From the NCBI RefSeq assembly GCF_039545035.1, contig NZ_BAABRO010000001.1:372001-436000 (forward strand): a stretch of 64,000 bases of DNA. The letters run 5' to 3'. Below are positions 43,860-53,916 of this stretch, piece by piece. Each line of letters opens with the position of its first letter. Position 1 is the stretch's first letter. The translations under genes and the position numbers were made by a program. Origin of the DNA: Novipirellula caenicola. Lineage in GTDB: Bacteria > Planctomycetota > Planctomycetia > Pirellulales > Pirellulaceae. The notes below the pieces were generated by a model. The model did no database searches and was not told the origin of the DNA. It worked only from the letters and a program-made list of their open reading frames with translations.

Positions 43860-46800
43860 ATGAAACGCAAACCGAACTCAGGCATCATCCTGCTTGTCGT
43901 TCTCAGCATGCTGACTTTTTTCAGCCTGTTGGTCGCTGCGTACCTTGTCTTCAGCAATCAATCTCGCGCGACGGCGTTTGCAATCGCCAGCACCAAGACA
44001 CGTGCGCCCCAGCCGAACAAACTGCTTGATGACGCGATGATGCGTTTGCTCGTTGGCACCGGCGATGATTCGCTGTCGTTCTTTGGCGAAGATTTGCTCA
44101 GCGATTATTACGGACGAAGCGATGCACGTCAGTTCGATGTTGCCACCGGAGGCGGCCAAATCGGAACCAGTGGTTTTGTGCGGGTTCGGGTGGCTGGCAC
44201 GACATCGGACCGCAATGTCGACGACCTGTTCGCTGGCCGGGTGATCACGTTCCAAGGCGGCCCATTGGTCAACCGATCGTATCGCGTCATCCGATCGCTT
44301 AATCCGTCGGCATCGACGCACGATCTAGTGATCGAAATGGAACCCGAATTTTTGAGCACTACGGTTCCGGCCGGCACCAAGATTTGGATGAACGGAACGC
44401 CACGAAACTCACCCGGGCTTGGTTACCAAGGGGGGCAGATCAGCGTCACGCAGCCGACATCTTATACGAACGAATCGGGGACGACGTGGAACGTCGGGTT
44501 CACGTTGCCACTGGCCTTGCAACCCAATTTGCTCGGAACGGGCACGACAAAAATTGCATTGCCCGGGACTCCGACCGGTAGCGATTTTGACGAGGGCTAT
44601 GACGCCGCCGATTTCAATAATTGGTTTCTCAGTCATCGGCACGACGACGGAACCGTGGTCCCATCGTTCCATCGACCGTCGGTGATCAACTATATCTTGA
44701 ATGAATTCGACGATTGGGAATCCAACTCCTCTGGGTCAGGGCCTCGTTCAAACGCCGATTATGCCGACTTGATGGCCAGCATCGCTCGAGCAACCTTTCG
44801 TCCGTTGCCGATCGCGGCCAATCAATTCAACAAAAGTGGTCAAACCCATAATGCCATCAACGTCGAGTTCACCGGTGGCAACAGTAGTTTTGCGCTTCGC
44901 AGGGCGACTCGCATCACCAACGAGAAACTAGTCGACCAGGTCGCTCGCGCCTTGATTCAAGGTGATTGGGATGTTGATAACGATGCCGATGGCATCAACG
45001 ACAGCATTTGGGTCGATCTAGGATTGCCGCTATTCACTGCACCCGACGGTAAATTGCTGCGGCCGTTGGTGGCACCGATGATCGAGGATTTGTCGGGGCG
45101 TCTGAATGTCAATGCGCATCACAATTCGTCGTACACATCGGCAACGATGCTAGGCGTTTCGTCGTCGGTCCCCCGCTGGGCAGGCACCTACAATTTAACG
45201 GCGGCGCAAGCCGCGTTTCGTGGGCTTGGTTACGGCCCCGCCGAAATCGCGTTGCCGATCACCGGGTTGGATGCATTGGTCAATGCACGGTATCGCACTC
45301 CACCGATGGCTACCAACGTGACCAATCCAACGCCGGGTTTTGATACCAACGATGCACTGGACTTATTGCGAACGGGACACCGTCCTCCGATGCATACTGC
45401 AGCGGGCGGTTATGGTTATTCCAGCGACCCCTTTGGCCGTGGCGGAGTGGGAATCGGATTATCAGGCCATTTGGTTGCGGGACGATCGGGAACTCAGGTT
45501 CGCGCCGATGACACCACAACGACCAACCACAATGAACTGACCAACGAATCGATCAACGATCCCTACGAAAGTGATCCATCGGGATTGCTATCGGGTGACT
45601 TGATGTTAACGGCGGATGAACTCGAGGCCATTCTGCGTTCGAATGAATTCGATATCGAGATGCTACCCACACGGCTGCGAACGGTCGTTGAACCGCTGTT
45701 GGCCGCCAATCCAGGCTTGGCCCGCGCCATCACCACCCACTCTAAATCGGACGATACCCCGCCACCGGTTTCGTTCACCAATGCCACTGCGGGTGATTCG
45801 CTTTATGAATCGTTGCTGACGTTGTTTCCAAGTCCGTTTACCGAAGTTCAGATCAACCGGCTGATCGCCCCCGAGCTTCGTCTGGGCCGAAAAATCAGCG
45901 TCAATCGGCCACTTGGAAACGGGGTCGACGACAACGGTAACAATATCATTGACGAACCCGGCGAAGTCGCGGCCGAAACCGAGGCTTTTGGTGTCGCCAG
46001 CGGAGGATCGGGTACCATTCCCACCGCCTTCCAAGGGCAAACCCCGGACTACAATTTTGATGAGCCCAGCACGGTGGATTCGCGGCAACTTTTGGCTCGC
46101 CATCTGTATGTTTTGATGATGGTGCTGACCAATGGTGCAGCCGATTTTCCCGACAGCAACGATGCTGCACTGACAGGTTACAAGGCTCATCGCATCGCAC
46201 AGTGGGCTGTGAATGTGGTCGATTACCGCGATCCGGATTCGATCATGACGGCATTCGAATACGATGCCAATCCCTTTGATGGCTGGGGCGTCGATGGCAA
46301 TTTGCTTACCGACGAATCCGTCACCGCACCCAACGCGGACGGAGTCGACAACGATCAAGACGGCATGACCGATGCGATGGATACCGATGGCGAATTCGCG
46401 ACCACCACGGTGCCACGCGGGGTGGTGTGGGGAGTCGAGTCGCCAGCACTTGTCTTTAGCGAATCGTTTGCTTCGCACGATGTGCGATTGCGTGATACGA
46501 ACCGTGACAATAACAAAGGGACGACCAAGACCGATCCCACTGACCCGGATCTCGATTCCGATCAAGTTCGAATTCCTCAAGGCAGCTTGATGCTGGAACT
46601 GTATTGTCCACACCCAACGGTCAATACGCCCCCAACCTCCCCGACAGCTTTGGGAGATCAAACGACGCTTCCGGCAGCCCCCCAAGAACTCTACACGACC
46701 GACGCGAATGCAAAATCGTCTCTCAATCTATCCCTGACTGCACCGGCATCCGGGGGCGGCGTCGGAGCCCCAGTATGGCGAATTGCAATCACCGAACGTC

Positions 46801-49223
46801 ATGACAATGCCGCGGTGGTACCGCCGGCGAAGAAAGATGAAAATCCGGCAGCGTTGCGAGGCACGAAGCCGGATACGGCGTCGTTCCAAATCGAATATCC
46901 CGACGAGATCGACACCACCGCCGGTGCACTGAGTTACGACCGATTTATCTTGTTTCAAAATTATGGGGATGCACCTGCTAACCCCGCCCCGGCTTTGACA
47001 GCGGTGAACGCGATGATTACCAGTAATGGGATCAGCGATATGTCGGCCAATCAAGTCTTCTTCGCTCCTACCACCGGACCACTGAGCACTATAAACGCCG
47101 ACAAGACTCTCGAAGCGGGCCAATACTTGTGTCTCGCGCCAAGGATTGAGACGCGTTTTGGTTCCAAAGAATATCCAGCCAGCACATTCCCCGGGATCCC
47201 TAGTGAGCAGCGATTCACGGTTAGCACGACCGAAGGATTGCTGCAGGCACGCCAGGATGGCACACGCATCACTCCGTCGCTCGGGGTCAATGCAAACGAC
47301 GCTTATTCCAACGCATTGTCGCTTGTGATTGGTGCTCCACGTCCCACATCCTGGACCGGCGGCGGAACGAATGTCTTCGACCAAAATGTGGTGGGGCTGA
47401 ACGTCTCGGAACCGCTTCCCAACGGTGGCAGCTATTATCCCGAGCCGTTGTATCAGTACAACGGAACTGCGGATTTGGATATGGCCGGTGGCGTCGATTA
47501 CCCACGCAACGATGCCTACATGGACTTTAGTGATGCCTCTACCTCGGCCCGTGATACTCCACTGGACGTTTCTATCGGACGGATTCCAGTCGATTCAACG
47601 GGTATGGAACCGGCGCTCGGAACACGACCGGAGTACTGTTCGGCATTCTTGCAACGACTCGCCGACCCGACCCGTCCTTACAACGCCGTTACGAATCCCT
47701 ACCGTACGATCGACTGGATCCCCATCGATTTGACGGTGTTCAGTGGTGAAGAGCGCGAAAGCAAGATTTCGTCGGACGGTGCCCAGTACGCACGACGAAC
47801 GCGACAACGCAACGGTTTCACCAAGTCGCCCTCTGGGACGGTGGCCGCTTCGAACGCACTGTACTCGTATGAGACCGATTTCCCGACTCCGGCAACCACC
47901 GTGGATCCGGCAGCCGCTGACTACTTTGCGTTTTCGACCGTGGCGACGAGTGCTCACCTCCATTCCTCGTTCAGCGTCCTGAACACTGATATTGCAAACA
48001 TTAACCCTGGGTTTGTTGGGTTCGCCGCGACGATTGGCAGCGATGCAGCCGCGACGACCATCACCGGGCACGATCGAGGGCTACCAAGCATTCCTTTTGC
48101 CGTTCACCCATGGCTAAATCGTCCGTTCACCACGCCGTTGGAATTGATGATGGTGCCGGCGTGCTCGCAAGGTCGGCTATTCGAAGAGTTCAACATCACC
48201 TCGGGCGACCCGACGATCTATCCCAACTCAACCACCGTCGTGTCCGCGGAAATGCGAGCTCCGTATCGACACATGCTGAATTTCTTTCACAGCCAGGATG
48301 CAACCAACGAAGGAACGAACATCGATCGTATCTTTGACTTTGTCCATACGTTGCCTCCATTCCGCGGCGAAGTGAACATGGTCCAACCGGCACGAGTCAC
48401 GGCAACGGGTTTGGTGGAAATGATGAAACCCCCATTCAACATGACCTATGACAACCAACGACAAGCTCGAATCAATCTAAACACGCTGAGTGAATCATTG
48501 GTTTGGCAAGGATTGATGCAGGGACATTTGACATCGGCCACCGGCGTTGGACAGATGGCATTTGACGATTTCATTCAAAGCCGACGCGGTTATCCTGTAT
48601 CGGGCGTTGCGGCCCCACGTAAAACCGTCGATGCCGGCGGAAATGCGGCGACCGGCCCCTACAACTATGTCCCAGGTCATCTGGACCCTGAATTACCGAC
48701 ACAGTTCGCCGGTGTGTTCCGAGATTGGCGACGCGCCAATTTCGCTCCCGCACTACGGACGCCTCCGGATGATACCGCCGATACCGCCGCGACGGACCGC
48801 TTGCGACGCAACCCGATCGATGGGACGCTGCTGCGTCGTCACTACAACATGTCGACCTCGGGTACCGAGGAAACGATCACTGCGGATCCGTACCCCCAAT
48901 TGGTAAGAAGCTCGACCGCAGCTCCGCTTTCAACCCACTTGGATCGCGGACGCAATCCGTTCTTGCGATACCAAACACTGATGCGGATGCCGAACTTGAC
49001 CTCGGATAATTCCCAGGTGTTCTTGGTTCGCATGACGATGGGATTCTTCGAAGTCGATCCGACCAACGTCAATAATCTCGGCCGCGAATACAAAGAAGCG
49101 CTCGGCGAGAATCAACGCTATCAAGCGATGTTCATTATCGATCGATCCATTCCCGTTGGCTTCGTTCCGGGGCAAGAAATGAATGCTCGCAACACCATCA
49201 TTTTCGAACGGTTTTACCAATGA
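43860..49223 (+). CDS. Very large GspK/PilX-like protein with Asp-rich loops
   Basis: A 1787-residue protein. The N-terminus (KPNSGIILLVVLSMLTFFSL, then LLVAAYLVFSNQSR) resembles GspK/PilX: Gly at -1 and a hydrophobic helix, but no Glu at +5, the usual GspK exception. The rest is a huge Ser/Thr/Asn/Pro-rich secreted part. Three Asp-rich loops resemble thrombospondin-3/dockerin calcium sites: residues 371-381 (DVDNDADGIND), 686-699 (GNGVDDNGNNIIDE) and 825-838 (NADGVDNDQDGMTD). Classical GspK is about 330 residues, so this is more than five times longer. It ends overlapping the next gene start by four bases. A tip or adhesin role is inferred from family and position. Confidence 0.8.
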   Translation: MKRKPNSGIILLVVLSMLTFFSLLVAAYLVFSNQSRATAFAIASTKTRAPQPNKLLDDAMMRLLVGTGDDSLSFFGEDLLSDYYGRSDARQFDVATGGGQIGTSGFVRVRVAGTTSDRNVDDLFAGRVITFQGGPLVNRSYRVIRSLNPSASTHDLVIEMEPEFLSTTVPAGTKIWMNGTPRNSPGLGYQGGQISVTQPTSYTNESGTTWNVGFTLPLALQPNLLGTGTTKIALPGTPTGSDFDEGYDAADFNNWFLSHRHDDGTVVPSFHRPSVINYILNEFDDWESNSSGSGPRSNADYADLMASIARATFRPLPIAANQFNKSGQTHNAINVEFTGGNSSFALRRATRITNEKLVDQVARALIQGDWDVDNDADGINDSIWVDLGLPLFTAPDGKLLRPLVAPMIEDLSGRLNVNAHHNSSYTSATMLGVSSSVPRWAGTYNLTAAQAAFRGLGYGPAEIALPITGLDALVNARYRTPPMATNVTNPTPGFDTNDALDLLRTGHRPPMHTAAGGYGYSSDPFGRGGVGIGLSGHLVAGRSGTQVRADDTTTTNHNELTNESINDPYESDPSGLLSGDLMLTADELEAILRSNEFDIEMLPTRLRTVVEPLLAANPGLARAITTHSKSDDTPPPVSFTNATAGDSLYESLLTLFPSPFTEVQINRLIAPELRLGRKISVNRPLGNGVDDNGNNIIDEPGEVAAETEAFGVASGGSGTIPTAFQGQTPDYNFDEPSTVDSRQLLARHLYVLMMVLTNGAADFPDSNDAALTGYKAHRIAQWAVNVVDYRDPDSIMTAFEYDANPFDGWGVDGNLLTDESVTAPNADGVDNDQDGMTDAMDTDGEFATTTVPRGVVWGVESPALVFSESFASHDVRLRDTNRDNNKGTTKTDPTDPDLDSDQVRIPQGSLMLELYCPHPTVNTPPTSPTALGDQTTLPAAPQELYTTDANAKSSLNLSLTAPASGGGVGAPVWRIAITERHDNAAVVPPAKKDENPAALRGTKPDTASFQIEYPDEIDTTAGALSYDRFILFQNYGDAPANPAPALTAVNAMITSNGISDMSANQVFFAPTTGPLSTINADKTLEAGQYLCLAPRIETRFGSKEYPASTFPGIPSEQRFTVSTTEGLLQARQDGTRITPSLGVNANDAYSNALSLVIGAPRPTSWTGGGTNVFDQNVVGLNVSEPLPNGGSYYPEPLYQYNGTADLDMAGGVDYPRNDAYMDFSDASTSARDTPLDVSIGRIPVDSTGMEPALGTRPEYCSAFLQRLADPTRPYNAVTNPYRTIDWIPIDLTVFSGEERESKISSDGAQYARRTRQRNGFTKSPSGTVAASNALYSYETDFPTPATTVDPAAADYFAFSTVATSAHLHSSFSVLNTDIANINPGFVGFAATIGSDAAATTITGHDRGLPSIPFAVHPWLNRPFTTPLELMMVPACSQGRLFEEFNITSGDPTIYPNSTTVVSAEMRAPYRHMLNFFHSQDATNEGTNIDRIFDFVHTLPPFRGEVNMVQPARVTATGLVEMMKPPFNMTYDNQRQARINLNTLSESLVWQGLMQGHLTSATGVGQMAFDDFIQSRRGYPVSGVAAPRKTVDAGGNAATGPYNYVPGHLDPELPTQFAGVFRDWRRANFAPALRTPPDDTADTAATDRLRRNPIDGTLLRRHYNMSTSGTEETITADPYPQLVRSSTAAPLSTHLDRGRNPFLRYQTLMRMPNLTSDNSQVFLVRMTMGFFEVDPTNVNNLGREYKEALGENQRYQAMFIIDRSIPVGFVPGQEMNARNTIIFERFYQ

Positions 49224-51040
49224 TGCGAATTCAGAACCCAATGAACCGAAACATGATTTCGTTTCGCAAGTCGCTTGGCTTCACACTCGTCGAGATGCTT
49301 GTGGCAATGGCGGTCACGCTGTTGATGATGGCGGCATTAGCACGCGCGTTTGCCTTCGTGGGCGAACGAGTACGCGACAGTCGTGGCGACGTCAAAATCT
49401 CAAACGACATCCGCGATGTCACCAACCGGATGCGAGACGAGTTGAAACGATGTACGGTTTCGCTTGAGCCGAACGATGGTGGTCCCGATCAAGCGGGATA
49501 CTTTTTGTATTACGAAGGGCCGATGACGAATGCCACTTCGTCGCTGCTTGGTCCGTCGACGACCATCGATGGCCAGATCGTGGCACGCGATGCACGTTAC
49601 GGCGATTTCGACGACTATTTTGCCTTTACCGCAGTGGCAAAACCAGGTTCGTGGTTCACCGGCAAGGTTCCTGAATTCATTCTGACGGGGACCGCTACGG
49701 ACACCAATCCCGTCGTGATCCGATCGAAGTACGCCGAAATTGTCTACTTCACCAATCCCGATCGAAACCCGACTACCGGCGCCGTGATTGATACCAATGG
49801 CGATAACCTGCCCGACCGTTTGCAACTGTATCGCCGCGTCTTTTTGATTCGGCCCGACTTGAATCTCAACACCTCCACGGGTGGGATCAACACGCTGTCG
49901 GCGGCTAGCAATTGGCAAACCGGGCTGGCGTCGATCAACCAACAGTGTGACTTGTCGGTCCGGCGTGGCTTGAACAGCGACGGAACTCAAAGCACCGTCG
50001 TCTTCGCCAATTCGCTCGAAGACCTGTCGAAGCCGCACAACCGGTTCGCGCACGTGCGGGTTCCCCAAGCCACGCTGTTTGGATCGGGAACCACTCACAC
50101 GTCGATGCCGATCTTGGCGCTCGAACCGCCGGTAAACATTGTCGCAAACGCTTCGACAACCACGACGCCTCCCCAACGTCCCGAAGATTCGGCAACAAAC
50201 ACCGATCCAGTGGTCCTGGATAGTCGCTGGAGTGGGTATCTACGTCGTGAATTCGTGTTATCGGGGACACGGCAAGGCGAAGACGTGATTGCAACTAATT
50301 GCCGCGGATTGGATCTAAAGATCTTTGACCCGACCGCCGACTTTTTTCACACGTCGGGAAACCTCATTGTCGGACCGGGCGACGTAGGCTATCGCGAAGC
50401 GTTGCGAGACAGCGGCACTTCGATCGTGTTGCAAGGCGGGTTTGTTGATTTGGCTTATCCCGTTTTGGCCGGTGGCCCGATCCGAGGATGGCAGGCTCGA
50501 CAAATGGCGGTGTCATCCTCTACCAGCCACAAAGCAAACGACGCCTTCTCGGACACGACCAACGGAGCCGTTGCCATCACCCGAATCCAGAGCACGTTTT
50601 CGGGAATATCGCCGTCGATAACCAGCTATACCACCTCGATTGCCAACAAGACGTACGTGGACTCGTTGCTGCTGTCGGGCCGGCTTGTGATCAACACCAG
50701 CGGACCGCAAATAGCATTGTTCCAACCTGCGTTTGACACTTACACGTCCGCCTATGAACGTGACGGATTGCTGCAGGATCGTCGCTATCAATTATCCGAC
50801 CAATTCGCGGGAACGTTGTGGAAAACATGGGCCTCGGCCGATGTGGCGTCGATTGATCTCGGCGCCGATGGGCTGGATAATAACGGCAATCCCGACAAAG
50901 GGGCTGACGATCCACGCGAACGCGAAACCTCGGCTCCGTTTACGACCAAGCCTGAAGCGATTAGCATCACCGTTCGTTTGGAAAATCCATCGACACGTCA
51001 ATTTCAACAAGGCACCATTGTCCATCGCGGCGAACGCTAA
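49220..51040 (+). CDS. Prepilin-type protein (GspJ/PilW-like)
   Basis: A 606-residue class III signal-peptide protein. The motif is KSLGFTLVEMLVAM, cleavage G20^F21, Glu at +5, helix to about residue 40. Then DIRDVTNRMRDELKRC, the pattern of GspJ/PilW minor pseudopilins, leads into a long soluble part. Near the end is an Asp/Asn-rich loop DLGADGLDNNGNPDKGADDP, possibly calcium-binding like those in its neighbour. The start overlaps the previous stop (ATGA), so it is co-translated with the large GspK-like protein, as J and K genes are in classical T2SS operons. Confidence 0.83.
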   Translation: MMRIQNPMNRNMISFRKSLGFTLVEMLVAMAVTLLMMAALARAFAFVGERVRDSRGDVKISNDIRDVTNRMRDELKRCTVSLEPNDGGPDQAGYFLYYEGPMTNATSSLLGPSTTIDGQIVARDARYGDFDDYFAFTAVAKPGSWFTGKVPEFILTGTATDTNPVVIRSKYAEIVYFTNPDRNPTTGAVIDTNGDNLPDRLQLYRRVFLIRPDLNLNTSTGGINTLSAASNWQTGLASINQQCDLSVRRGLNSDGTQSTVVFANSLEDLSKPHNRFAHVRVPQATLFGSGTTHTSMPILALEPPVNIVANASTTTTPPQRPEDSATNTDPVVLDSRWSGYLRREFVLSGTRQGEDVIATNCRGLDLKIFDPTADFFHTSGNLIVGPGDVGYREALRDSGTSIVLQGGFVDLAYPVLAGGPIRGWQARQMAVSSSTSHKANDAFSDTTNGAVAITRIQSTFSGISPSITSYTTSIANKTYVDSLLLSGRLVINTSGPQIALFQPAFDTYTSAYERDGLLQDRRYQLSDQFAGTLWKTWASADVASIDLGADGLDNNGNPDKGADDPRERETSAPFTTKPEAISITVRLENPSTRQFQQGTIVHRGER

Positions 51041-51139
51041 CGAACGTTCTGGCAATGTTGTTGGTCGCTTGGCGATTGAAACGTTTGCTTGATCTTGTTT
51101 GAGGTTCTAGACGATCGCCATCGCACCCTTGATCTCGCT

Positions 51140-51637
51140 ATGAAAACGCTGTTGATCCCAATCCTGCTTTCTCTCGCCGTCGTGTCGCGATTGAGCTCGC
51201 TGTGGATCGCCTCGACTCACGAGGTATCGCCCGAACTGATCCTGGCTCGGCAGGTCGCGGACACCGCCGCTACACCGTTTGGCGACAACGCCAGCGGCGT
51301 CGATGTGCAAACCTTGCATTTCGATCCTGGTGCCTGGGTTGTGGTGACCAATGGAGACGATGGCGAACCGGGTCGCGCCGACGTCGACGATGACTTTAAC
51401 GGCGTGGTTGATGACCATTCCGAACGTGGAGCGTTTGGCAGTGATGATTACTGCCGCGTGTTAGCGTCCCACGACGATCCGAGCGAGTCCTACGGCGCGA
51501 ATGTCACGCTGCTTAGTCGCGGTGGATTTGTTCCCAAGTCGCTGGCGGCGAACCTCGAATCCAACGATCCCGTCCGCCGCTTGATCGTCTCGGGCAGCCA
51601 ACTGGGTAAGCCGTGGAAATTTGCAGTCGATCCCTGA
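51140..51637 (+). CDS. Small Asp-rich exported protein in the pilus cluster
   Basis: A 165-residue protein with an N-terminal hydrophobic segment (MKTLLIPILLSLAVVSRLSS), a signal peptide or anchor. The soluble part holds NGDDGEPGRADVDDDFNGVV, an Asp/Asn-rich loop like the calcium-type motifs in the two proteins before it. No named family is recognised. An upstream start at 51089 would put a polar stretch before the hydrophobic segment, so 51140 is preferred. Shared loops suggest it is exported with, or binds, the pseudopilin-like proteins. Confidence 0.6.
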   Translation: MKTLLIPILLSLAVVSRLSSLWIASTHEVSPELILARQVADTAATPFGDNASGVDVQTLHFDPGAWVVVTNGDDGEPGRADVDDDFNGVVDDHSERGAFGSDDYCRVLASHDDPSESYGANVTLLSRGGFVPKSLAANLESNDPVRRLIVSGSQLGKPWKFAVDP

Positions 51638-51685
51638 ATGTATCCCGCCTCCTCCCCCACCTCTCCTTTTAAATAAAGCAACGCG

Positions 51686-52789
51686 ATGTCTTCGATTCGG
51701 TTCATCATGATCGGCGGCTTTCTTGGCGCCGGAAAAACCACCACGATCGCGCGATTGGCTCGCACTTATCAAGACCAAGGATTGAAGGTCGGTATTGTCA
51801 CAAATGACCAAGCCACCGATCTGGTCGACACTCACACGCTGCGAAACCAAGGCTTCAATGTCGGTGAAGTCGCGGGAGCTTGCTTCTGTTGTAATTTCAA
51901 CGAACTGACTAACACCGCAGACCAATTGCACTTGGACAACAAACCCGATGTGATCTTGGCCGAACCGGTCGGTAGTTGCACCGACCTTGTCGCCACCGTC
52001 GTGCAGCCGCTGATGCAGTTGTTCGGCGATCGTTTTGATGTGGCACCCTATGGAGTGATTTTGAAACCGAGCCATGGCCGCCGAATTTTGAAGGGCGACC
52101 CGAAGGCGGGCTTCTCGCCGAAGGCGGCCTACATCTTTAAGAAACAATTGGAAGAGGCCGATTTTGTCCTGATCAATCGGGCGGATGAATTGACCGAGGC
52201 CGAACTTGATGAATTGACTCAGTTGCTGGCCAACGAAGCTCCCGACACTCCACTGCTGCGAATTTCAGCGAAGACCGGTGAAGGGTTCGATGCGTTTTTA
52301 GAACAATTAGAACAGCGAGGCGAATTTGGTCGCCGCATCTTGGATATGGACTATGACGTCTATGCCGAAGGCGAAGCGGAACTCGGTTGGCTGAACATGA
52401 GCTTGACCGCAACGGCCGATACCGAGTTCGACCTGGATGCGTTGGTGTTAGACATTGTTGATCGTCTACAGAATTCGCTTGCGACCGCGACCGCAGAAAC
52501 GGCCCATCTAAAAACGATCGGTTTGTCCGATGGGGCTCACGCGGTCGCGAATTTGGTCAGCAGTGACACCCGAGCCGAATTGTCACTGCCATCGCAGTGC
52601 AAAACAACGTCGGCCGACTTGGTGGTCAATGCCCGAGTGGCGATCGATCCGGCGCAATTGCAAACGTTCGTCGAATCGGCTGTCGACCAGGCGTGTCAAA
52701 GCCATGGTGCGAAAACGGAAGTGCGACAAACGCAGGCGTTCCGCCCCGGCCGCCCCGTACCAACGCATCGCATCACCGAATTCGGATAG
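51686..52789 (+). CDS. G3E-family (CobW-like) GTPase with an atypical C-terminus
   Basis: A 367-residue P-loop GTPase of the COG0523/HypB group. The Walker [12 protein letters not shown] is at residues 10-20, the metal-binding CxCC is Cys66-Phe-Cys68-Cys69 in GACFCCNF, Walker B lies in VILAEPVGS, and the guanine motif NRAD follows. Family members insert or deliver metals such as zinc, cobalt or nickel. The C-terminal part ([17 protein letters not shown], then [20 protein letters not shown]) does not show the usual CobW_C pattern, so the partner may differ. No cobalamin riboswitch is seen in the 48 bases upstream. CCTTTTAAA lies 12 bases before the start. Confidence 0.88.
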   Translation: MSSIRFIMIGGFLGAGKTTTIARLARTYQDQGLKVGIVTNDQATDLVDTHTLRNQGFNVGEVAGACFCCNFNELTNTADQLHLDNKPDVILAEPVGSCTDLVATVVQPLMQLFGDRFDVAPYGVILKPSHGRRILKGDPKAGFSPKAAYIFKKQLEEADFVLINRADELTEAELDELTQLLANEAPDTPLLRISAKTGEGFDAFLEQLEQRGEFGRRILDMDYDVYAEGEAELGWLNMSLTATADTEFDLDALVLDIVDRLQNSLATATAETAHLKTIGLSDGAHAVANLVSSDTRAELSLPSQCKTTSADLVVNARVAIDPAQLQTFVESAVDQACQSHGAKTEVRQTQAFRPGRPVPTHRITEFG

Positions 52790-52840
52790 AGTTCACTGCC
52801 CGTTGTCGCAACGAAACTCGCCAACGTCTTGTGGATTTAG

Positions 52841-52979
52841 TGAGCCGCAAGCCTGCCAGCGGCCGGCTCCCACCTACAAACGTAGTGGACGAGGCTACGA
52901 GTCCCAGCAGACGTAGTGGACGAGGCTACGAGTCCGAGCGACCGCGCAGCACGACGGGACTCGTCGCCTCGTCCACTAC
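52841..52979. repeat. Composite repeat: GAGCCGC copy plus a GTAGTGGACGAGG triplet
   Basis: Position 52841-52872 is a GAGCCGC-type repeat. GTAGTGGACGAGGCTACGAG occurs directly at 52882 and 52913, and its inverse (CTCGTCGCCTCGTCCACTAC) ends at 52979, so the three units can fold into a long hairpin. It lies between convergent genes. Confidence 0.7.
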
Positions 52980-53081
52980 CGAGAGAACGCTTCACCCACG
53001 TGATTTGCCACACCAAGTTGTTTCCGCACATCGGATCACATCGGAGCGGCGTGAGCGATCCCCAAAGTCGATAGCATTGGG

Positions 53082-53909
53082 CTATCGCAGCTTGGTCATG
53101 TGATGCTTTAGACCTTCCATCACGCCGCTCGTCGCCTTTTTGCTGGCGACAAAGACGTGGTCTTCGGTATTGGCTAACCGATGCGCCTCGGTCACGTTCT
53201 GCTTCAATTCATCCGATGCGTTGTGAACCACAATTGCTCGATAACCGGCGGTCAAGGCAGCCAGATCGTTGCCGGAATCTCCGGCGAACACGATCGCCTC
53301 AGGAGGCACGCTCATGTGCTCGGCCCACCAGCGAAGTGCATACGCTTTGGAAACGCCGCGTGGCAACAAATCGATCAAGCCGTCACCGTTGAAGGGATCG
53401 ACACTGGCGATGATCGAATAGGGAGCCGAAATTTGCTCTAATTTCTGCTGGAACTGATCCAGGATCGATTCAAGATGCGACGCGTCGGCATAGTAGCTTA
53501 GCTTGAACGCTCCCTGTTTTTCCGGTTCTTGGATCCGCGTCCCCTTGATCCCGGAAAACTGTTTCATCAAATCGGTGGTTGCGATCGGGCCGACAATCGC
53601 CGCCAAATCGTCGTGATAAGCTTGCACCCGCTGCATTGAAACGGCAGCGGCATCGATGTCAGCAGCGGCGGCATCACGCCGCATGATCGTCGTCCCGACG
53701 TCACAGATGATCCATTCGGGCGATGGCAACGTGTGCTGGGCGATGGCGTCTTGGACCGAGGCAAAATGGCGTCCGGTAACAAACAGCAACTCCATCGCAT
53801 GTTCGCTGAGAAACCGCTGGACTTCCCCCAGATCGCGTCGATGATCGTCGTGATCATCCAGCGGGATGAACGTGCCGTCCAAATCGGTTGCCAGTACTTT
53901 CAAATCCAT
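53082..53909 (-). CDS. HAD-superfamily sucrose-phosphate phosphatase
   Basis: Hydrolyses sucrose-6-phosphate to sucrose in the cytoplasm. The 275-residue protein has the HAD-IIB layout: nucleophile motif DLDGT with Asp9 and Asp11, motif II LFVTGRHFAS, a C2-type cap and motif IV FAGDSGNDLAAL. Phosphatase rather than kinase function is family-based. It starts seven bases after the amylosucrase stop, so the two are co-transcribed. It duplicates the HAD domain fused to the SPS upstream. Confidence 0.82.
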   Translation of the reverse strand: MDLKVLATDLDGTFIPLDDHDDHRRDLGEVQRFLSEHAMELLFVTGRHFASVQDAIAQHTLPSPEWIICDVGTTIMRRDAAAADIDAAAVSMQRVQAYHDDLAAIVGPIATTDLMKQFSGIKGTRIQEPEKQGAFKLSYYADASHLESILDQFQQKLEQISAPYSIIASVDPFNGDGLIDLLPRGVSKAYALRWWAEHMSVPPEAIVFAGDSGNDLAALTAGYRAIVVHNASDELKQNVTEAHRLANTEDHVFVASKKATSGVMEGLKHHMTKLR

Positions 53910-53916
53910 TTTCGCT

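Noticed and set aside
45663-46685. A 340-codon minus-strand open frame inside the giant GspK-like gene
   Set aside because: Antisense to an uninterrupted 1787-codon gene; no domain or ribosome site.
51638-51685. A cobalamin riboswitch before the CobW-like gene
   Set aside because: Only 48 bases separate the genes and none of the conserved cobalamin-box sequence is present.
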